NCBI RefSeq assembly: GCF_001898115.1 | Contig: NZ_MKSQ01000026.1 | Location: 1 to 64,000 of the forward strand | Length of the DNA stretch: 64,000 nt | Reading direction: 5' to 3' | From: Allobosea sp. 67-29 | Lineage (GTDB): Bacteria; Pseudomonadota; Alphaproteobacteria; Rhizobiales; Beijerinckiaceae | Shown here: piece by piece, positions 59,595-64,000 of the stretch | Layout: every line of letters starts with the position of its first letter | Numbering within the stretch: position 1 is the first letter of the stretch | Translations under genes and position numbers: made by a program | Notes under the pieces: generated by a model | Database searches by the model: none | What the model saw: only the letters and a program-made list of their open reading frames with translations | Told to the model about the DNA's origin: nothing

Positions 59595-60827
59595 ATGCGC
59601 CTGTCCGTCATCGCTGCTTCGGCCTTGCTCAGCCTGGCGCCGGCGTTGGCGCAGACCACGGGCTCTATCAACGTGTCGCGGGCTCATGCCCGCCCGCCCG
59701 TGGCGACGCCCGTCAGCGCCGGCTTCGACATCTTCCTCCAGCGTCTCTGGCCGCAGGCGCAGGCGCGCGGCATCTCGCGCGCGACCTTCGACCTCGCCTT
59801 CCGCGGCGTGACGCCCGACGCCTCGATCGTCGCACTCACCAGGAAGCAGTCGGAGTTCAGCGCCCCGATCTGGTCCTATCTCGCCAATGCTGTCGGCGGC
59901 CAGCGCATCCAGCGCGGCCAGGCCGTGGCGGCCGAGAACGCCGCCGTATTGGCACAGGTCGAGGCCCGCTACGGCGTGCCCAGGGAGGTCGTCCTCGGCG
60001 TCTGGGGCATGGAGACCAATTTCGGCTCGTTCAAGGGCGGCAAGGACGTCATCCGCTCGCTGGCGACGCTCGCCGCGATCCGCTACCGCGGCGACTTCTT
60101 CCGCGACGAGCTGCTGACGGCGCTGGAGCTGATCGAGAAGGGTTACGTCGAGCGCAGCGAATTGCGCGGCTCCTGGGCCGGCGCCATGGGCCATACCCAG
60201 TTCATGCCGTCCAGCTATCTGAAATACGCCGTCGACTGGACCGGCAACGGCCATGCCGACATCTGGAACTCGTCCAGCGACGCCATCGCCTCGACGGCCA
60301 ACTACCTGAGGAGCCATGGCTGGGTGCCGGGGCTGCCCTGGGGGATGGAGGTGACGCTGCCTGATGGCTTCGACCACCGCCTCGACAAGGCGAGCTTCGC
60401 GGCCTTCCGCGCCGCTGGCCTGCGCCGGACCGATGGCCGTCCCCTGCCCTCCTCCGGCGAGGGCCGGCTGTTCTATCCTGCCGGTCACACCGGCCCGGTC
60501 ATGCTGCTGACCGCGAATTTCGACGTCATCAAATCTTACAACTCGTCCGATGCCTATGCGCTGGCGGTGGGCCATCTCGCCGACCGCATCATGGGGCGCC
60601 CGGCGATCCAGGCGGACTGGCCGGTCAAGGCCGCCCGCCTCGACATGGCCGGGACCAAGGATCTGCAGCGCCGGCTGAAGGCGCTGGGACTGTATGATCA
60701 CGATGCCGACGGCCGGGTCGGAACCGGCACGCGCGAGGCGGTGCGCCGCTATCAGATCAGCGTCGGCGAGATCGCCGACGGCTACCCGACCCCGGCCCTC
60801 CTCGCCCGGATGCGCGCCGGCCGCTGA
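59595..60827 (+). CDS. Lytic murein transglycosylase, MltB type with peptidoglycan-binding domain
   Basis: A 410-residue periplasmic muramidase that cleaves glycan strands to 1,6-anhydromuropeptides. The signal peptide ends near PALAQ (residue 20). The catalytic Glu140 is in WGMETNFGSF, with RGSWAGAMGHTQFMPSSYLK and DIWNSSSDAIASTANYL typical of MltB. The C-terminal residues about 340-405 form a peptidoglycan-binding helix bundle (KDLQRRLKALGLYDHDADGR). GGGAG precedes ATG 59595. A DUF459 SGNH protein follows 45 bases on. Confidence 0.92.
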   Translation: MRLSVIAASALLSLAPALAQTTGSINVSRAHARPPVATPVSAGFDIFLQRLWPQAQARGISRATFDLAFRGVTPDASIVALTRKQSEFSAPIWSYLANAVGGQRIQRGQAVAAENAAVLAQVEARYGVPREVVLGVWGMETNFGSFKGGKDVIRSLATLAAIRYRGDFFRDELLTALELIEKGYVERSELRGSWAGAMGHTQFMPSSYLKYAVDWTGNGHADIWNSSSDAIASTANYLRSHGWVPGLPWGMEVTLPDGFDHRLDKASFAAFRAAGLRRTDGRPLPSSGEGRLFYPAGHTGPVMLLTANFDVIKSYNSSDAYALAVGHLADRIMGRPAIQADWPVKAARLDMAGTKDLQRRLKALGLYDHDADGRVGTGTREAVRRYQISVGEIADGYPTPALLARMRAGR

Positions 60828-60872
60828 CTTGCGGCCGCTCCCGGCCTATAGTGGCTACGTCGCGGCCGCTGC

Positions 60873-62081
60873 ATGGGATGGCTGATGCGCCTGCGCTCGC
60901 TCATCGTGGTTCTCTGCGCCGCCGGCCTGCTCCTGCTGACGGGCGGACCGGTCTCGCTCGCCCAGCAGCCGCAGCAGCGCAGCCTGTTCCAGCTCTTCTG
61001 GCAGCTTCCCGCCAAGCCGACGGCGCAGCCGCAGCAGCGCCAGCGGATCGCTCCCGCTTCGCGCCGCAGGGCCGCGCCGGTCGTCGTCCGCGACGATCCG
61101 GTGATCCCCAAGGTGGACGTGGCCTATCATGTCGTGGTGATGGGCGATTCCCTCGCGAACCTGCTCGCAGACGGCCTGGACGATGCGCTCAACAATCGCC
61201 CGGACGTCGAGGTCGTCCACCGGGCGAAGCCGGATTCCGGCCTCGTCCGCAGCGACTTCTACGACTGGTCCAAGGCGGTCGCGGAGCTGCTCGCAGGCGA
61301 CCAGAAGATCACCGTCGCCGTGATGATGATCGGCCTCAACGACCGCCAGCCGATCCGCGACGGCGAGGTCGTCCAGGAGCCGCTGAGCCCGCGCTGGCTC
61401 GAGCTCTATCGTGACCGTGTCGACGCCATCGCCGCAGCCTTCGCCGCGAAGCGCATCCCGCTGGTCTGGGTCGGCGCCCCGCCGATGCAGAACACGCGCC
61501 TGTCGGCGGACCTCGTCACGCTCAACGAGCTCTTCCGCGAACGCATCGAGAAGGCCGGCGGACACTATGTCGATCTCTGGGGCGGCTTCGTCGACGGCGA
61601 GAACCGTTACGCGGCGACCGGACCGGACGTCTCCGGCCAGCCGACGCGGCTGCGCCTGGGCGACGGCATCCATTTCACCAAGGCCGGTGCCCGCAAGGCC
61701 GCCCATTTCGTCGACCTCGTCATCCGCCGCATCATCGAGGCGGCGCCGCAGGCGAGCGTCATCGCCCTGCCGGTCGCGCCGGAGACCGGCGCCCCGACCG
61801 CACCGGAGCTGCAACCCGGCGGCGTCGAGCGGCTGATCGACCAGATGGCTGCCGGCCTTCCGGTGATCGGCCTGCCTCCGGCCCTGCAGGCCCGCCCGCT
61901 GGCAGGCCCCATCCAGCCGCTCACCGGGCTGGCGACGCCGTCGGAACAGCCGCTGCTCGCCTCGATCGCCGAAGCGCGTGGACATGGAGACGCAGCCGAC
62001 CAGCTCGAGCGTGTCTTCGGCCAGGGCATCGCGCCCGACCCGGTCCCCGGCCGGATCGACGATTATCGCTGGCCGCGCTGA
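60873..62081 (+). CDS. DUF459 SGNH-type esterase-like secreted protein
   Basis: A 402-residue protein with an N-terminal anchor/signal (residues 8-30). SGNH hydrolase landmarks are visible: GDSLANLL (Ser93), GLNDRQP (Asn156) and GDGIHFTKAG (Asp264, His267). DUF459 proteins have a GDSL-like fold and are often next to peptidoglycan genes; a wall O-acetyl hydrolase role is plausible but unproven. The Pro/Leu-rich C-terminus (about 280-402) is probably disordered. It may start at ATG 60885. Probably co-transcribed with the transglycosylase. Confidence 0.85.
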   Translation: MGWLMRLRSLIVVLCAAGLLLLTGGPVSLAQQPQQRSLFQLFWQLPAKPTAQPQQRQRIAPASRRRAAPVVVRDDPVIPKVDVAYHVVVMGDSLANLLADGLDDALNNRPDVEVVHRAKPDSGLVRSDFYDWSKAVAELLAGDQKITVAVMMIGLNDRQPIRDGEVVQEPLSPRWLELYRDRVDAIAAAFAAKRIPLVWVGAPPMQNTRLSADLVTLNELFRERIEKAGGHYVDLWGGFVDGENRYAATGPDVSGQPTRLRLGDGIHFTKAGARKAAHFVDLVIRRIIEAAPQASVIALPVAPETGAPTAPELQPGGVERLIDQMAAGLPVIGLPPALQARPLAGPIQPLTGLATPSEQPLLASIAEARGHGDAADQLERVFGQGIAPDPVPGRIDDYRWPR

Positions 62082-62088
62082 AGCCGCC

Positions 62089-63603
62089 TCACCCCGCCAT
62101 CAGCCGATCGAAGACCGGATCGGGATCGTCGACCTCGACCAGTTTCCTGCCGGAGATCACCCAGATCCGCGTCGCCACCGCCCGCACGAAGGCGCGGTCA
62201 TGGCTGACCAGCAGGCAGGCGGTCTCTTGCCGGATCAACTCGCTCTCCAGCATGTCCTGCCCCTCGATATCGAGATGGTTTGTCGGCTCGTCCAGCAGGT
62301 AGAAATTCGGCTCGATCAGACGCAACAGCAGCATCGCGAGCCGGGCCCGCTGCCCACCGGAGAGCCGCGCAACCGGCGCGGTCTGCGCCTCGCTCGCGAT
62401 GCCCGCGCCCGCGAGCACGGTGCGCGCCGTCTGGTCGCCGAGATCGCTGGAGCGCTTGACCGCATCCCAGGGTGTGCGCCACGCACCGAGCTGCGACAGG
62501 GACTGATCGGAATAGCCGGCCTTCAGGGTTGAAGCGCCACGGATTTCCGGGTCGGAACCGTCAAGCGCCGCCTGCAAGCGCGCGACGAAACGCGTCTTGC
62601 CGCTGCCATTGGCGCCGAGCAGCGCGATCCGGTCGCCCTTCTCGATCCAGAGCGGACCGGTGCGGAACAATACGCGCCCATCGGGCGTGCTGACGGCGGT
62701 TTCCTTGATCGCGACCAGCGCCTTGGCATGGGTGCCACTGCTGGCGAGCCGGATCGTGCCGGCCGCGCGCTCCTTGTGCGCGGGCCTCGCCTGCTCCTCC
62801 AGCTTGTCGGCGCGCTCGGAGAGTTGCTTGGTCTTGACCACCAACAGGTCCGAGCCGGAATTGATGCCGATATTCTTCAGCTTGGCCGCCTGCTGCCGGA
62901 GCGCTTTGACCTTGCGCATCTCGTTCTCGAACTGCCGGTCGCGCGCCGCGTCCCGCTCCTCCAGCGCCTGCAGGGCGCGCGAATAGGGCAAGGCGAAATC
63001 GGCGCTCTCCGCCGGGCGCAGGAACAGGGTGCGCGTGCTGACATCGTCGAGGAAGGCGCGGTCATGACTCGCAGCGACCACGGCGCAGTCGCGCGGCAGA
63101 TTGGCGAGGAAACGCTCCAGCAAGCCGATGCGTTCGAGATCGAGATGGTTCGTCGGCTCGTCCAGCAAAAGCAGGTCCGGCTCGATCACCGCCGCTCGCG
63201 CCAGCAGCATCGTGCGCTGCCAGCCGCCGGAGAGGCTGCCCACGGCGCGATTGCGCAGGCTTTCCTCGACCATGAGATCGTCGAGCAGCACGTCGACGCG
63301 CCAGCTCTCGGTCTCCGCCGCTTCGGCATCCAGCGCGTCCAGCACGGCATCATAGAGGCTCAGCGGCAGCAGGCGCTCGGGCGGGTCCTGCGGCGCGAAG
63401 GCGGTGACGAGGCCGCGCGAGCGGGTCAGCGTGCCGCCGCTCGCCTCCTCCGTGCCGGCCAGGATGCGCAGGAGCGAGGATTTGCCGCGCCCATTGGCGG
63501 CGACGAGGCCGAGGCGATCGCCCTTGGCGATGGCGAGGTCGAGGCCGGCGAAGAGCGGCGCGCTACGGGCGAGCGAGAGATCTTTCAGGGTGATCAGGGA
63601 CAT
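62089..63603 (-). CDS. ABC-F family ATPase (ribosome-associated)
   Basis: A 504-residue cytosolic protein with two ABC domains and no transmembrane part. Domain 1 has [23 protein letters not shown] and [12 protein letters not shown]; domain 2 has [23 protein letters not shown] and [11 protein letters not shown] linker (about 220-290) with [17 protein letters not shown] is the ABC-F interdomain helix pair. ABC-F proteins act on the ribosome, some in antibiotic resistance. The tail ends [13 protein letters not shown]. Convergent with the DUF459 gene. Confidence 0.88.
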   Translation of the reverse strand: MSLITLKDLSLARSAPLFAGLDLAIAKGDRLGLVAANGRGKSSLLRILAGTEEASGGTLTRSRGLVTAFAPQDPPERLLPLSLYDAVLDALDAEAAETESWRVDVLLDDLMVEESLRNRAVGSLSGGWQRTMLLARAAVIEPDLLLLDEPTNHLDLERIGLLERFLANLPRDCAVVAASHDRAFLDDVSTRTLFLRPAESADFALPYSRALQALEERDAARDRQFENEMRKVKALRQQAAKLKNIGINSGSDLLVVKTKQLSERADKLEEQARPAHKERAAGTIRLASSGTHAKALVAIKETAVSTPDGRVLFRTGPLWIEKGDRIALLGANGSGKTRFVARLQAALDGSDPEIRGASTLKAGYSDQSLSQLGAWRTPWDAVKRSSDLGDQTARTVLAGAGIASEAQTAPVARLSGGQRARLAMLLLRLIEPNFYLLDEPTNHLDIEGQDMLESELIRQETACLLVSHDRAFVRAVATRIWVISGRKLVEVDDPDPVFDRLMAG

Positions 63604-63826
63604 CGGAATCTCATGAAGTCAGGCATGCGCGCAGGAGCGCGCCGAGAAAGGCTGACGATGAGACGACGATGCGTTCCCGGTCAGCCCCGCGAGGTGAAGC
63701 GCGGGGCGCAGACAGGTCCGCGGGTGCGGCAATGGAAGCGTTGGCGCGGCGCCTGCTTCCCCTTCTGGTTCGATTCCATGGAAGCGATCATAACAATGGC
63801 GACGTGGTTGAACAGTCCCCGCCCCC

Positions 63827-64000
63827 TCACACCGGCAGGATCGTCTCGCCCATCAGCTGCTTGTCGATCGCATGGGCCGCTTGCCTGCCCTCGCGGATCG
63901 CCCAGACCACCAGCGACTGGCCGCGGCGCATGTCGCCGGCGACGAAGACCTTGTCGGCGCTGGTCCTGTAGTCGCGGTCGTTGGCGACGACGTTGGCGCG
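63827..64000 (-). CDS. gltD: Glutamate synthase small subunit GltD, C-terminal fragment
   Basis: The last 57 residues of a protein running off the right edge. The sequence [20 protein letters not shown] followed by [15 protein letters not shown] is the C-terminal FAD/NAD-binding end of GltD-type oxidoreductases. GltD passes electrons from NADPH to the GltB subunit. It is in tandem with the upstream minus-strand genes only through a 223-base gap with nothing recognisable. Related dehydrogenases (for example PreT) share this end, so GltD is likely but not proven. Confidence 0.85.
   Translation of the reverse strand, partial: RANVVANDRDYRTSADKVFVAGDMRRGQSLVVWAIREGRQAAHAIDKQLMGETILPV

Overview
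This 64 kb window is high-GC chromosomal DNA from an alphaproteobacterium of the Hyphomicrobiales (Rhizobiales). I infer a Bosea-like or Methylobacterium/Bradyrhizobium-related lineage from gene order and intergenic repeats, not from a database search. Most genes are housekeeping or core metabolism. Markers include phoR-pstSCAB, serC-serA behind an alphaproteobacterial serC leader, rpmF-mtgA-ispA, phaR/phaAB, argH-lptM-lysA and purL-bolA-grxD.

Layout. At 1-5.6 kb lies a phosphate module: pstB (cut by the window edge), pstA, pstC, pstS and phoR on the minus strand, then a divergent PPK2 polyphosphate kinase. pstS is preceded by phased PhoB-type repeats. At 5.6-14.7 kb lies an accessory carbon-uptake region: a three-gene TRAP transporter, an FCD-type GntR regulator, a DapA-family aldolase/lyase, a sugar ABC transporter with no ATPase gene, and a divergent COG3618-type amidohydrolase/lactonase. 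A similar ACATGT palindrome lies near the aldolase and in the ABC/amidohydrolase divergent promoter. At 14.7-16.5 kb are two small hypothetical proteins and about 0.9 kb of non-coding DNA. At 16.5-18.2 kb sits one strikingly AT-rich gene, a stand-alone OLD-family AAA ATPase/TOPRIM nuclease. It looks like a horizontally acquired defence gene placed against the serC leader.

At 18.4-32.5 kb are serC, serA, a DUF1902 protein, a divergent class A beta-lactamase, a DMT exporter, a class I glutamine amidotransferase, a MuiA-like DUF4139 protein, a small tyrosine phosphatase, an M20 amidohydrolase, purA, a membrane-anchored hypothetical and a polyprenyl synthetase. At 32.5-44 kb are mtgA, rpmF, a degenerate-GGDEF/EAL protein, phaR-phaA-DUF1737-phaB, an Fsr-like MFS exporter, a frameshifted EamA transporter and a TIGR02302/DUF4175 protein. 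At 44-64 kb are lysA, lptM, argH, tlpA, a large MscS channel, a NodU-type carbamoyltransferase, DUF1272, grxD, bolA, purL, a thioesterase, a methyltransferase, galU, galE, an Rnk-like regulator, an MltB-type transglycosylase, a DUF459 SGNH protein, an ABC-F ATPase and the C-terminal end of gltD.

The best candidate for an unusual system is the solitary OLD nuclease and its flanks. Secondary points are the serC leader, the unexplained non-coding block at 15.6-16.5 kb with paired GGG-TCGTAA-CCC hairpins, the ATPase-less sugar transporter and the orphan carbamoyltransferase. I saw no tRNA or rRNA genes, CRISPR arrays, insertion sequences or integrases.
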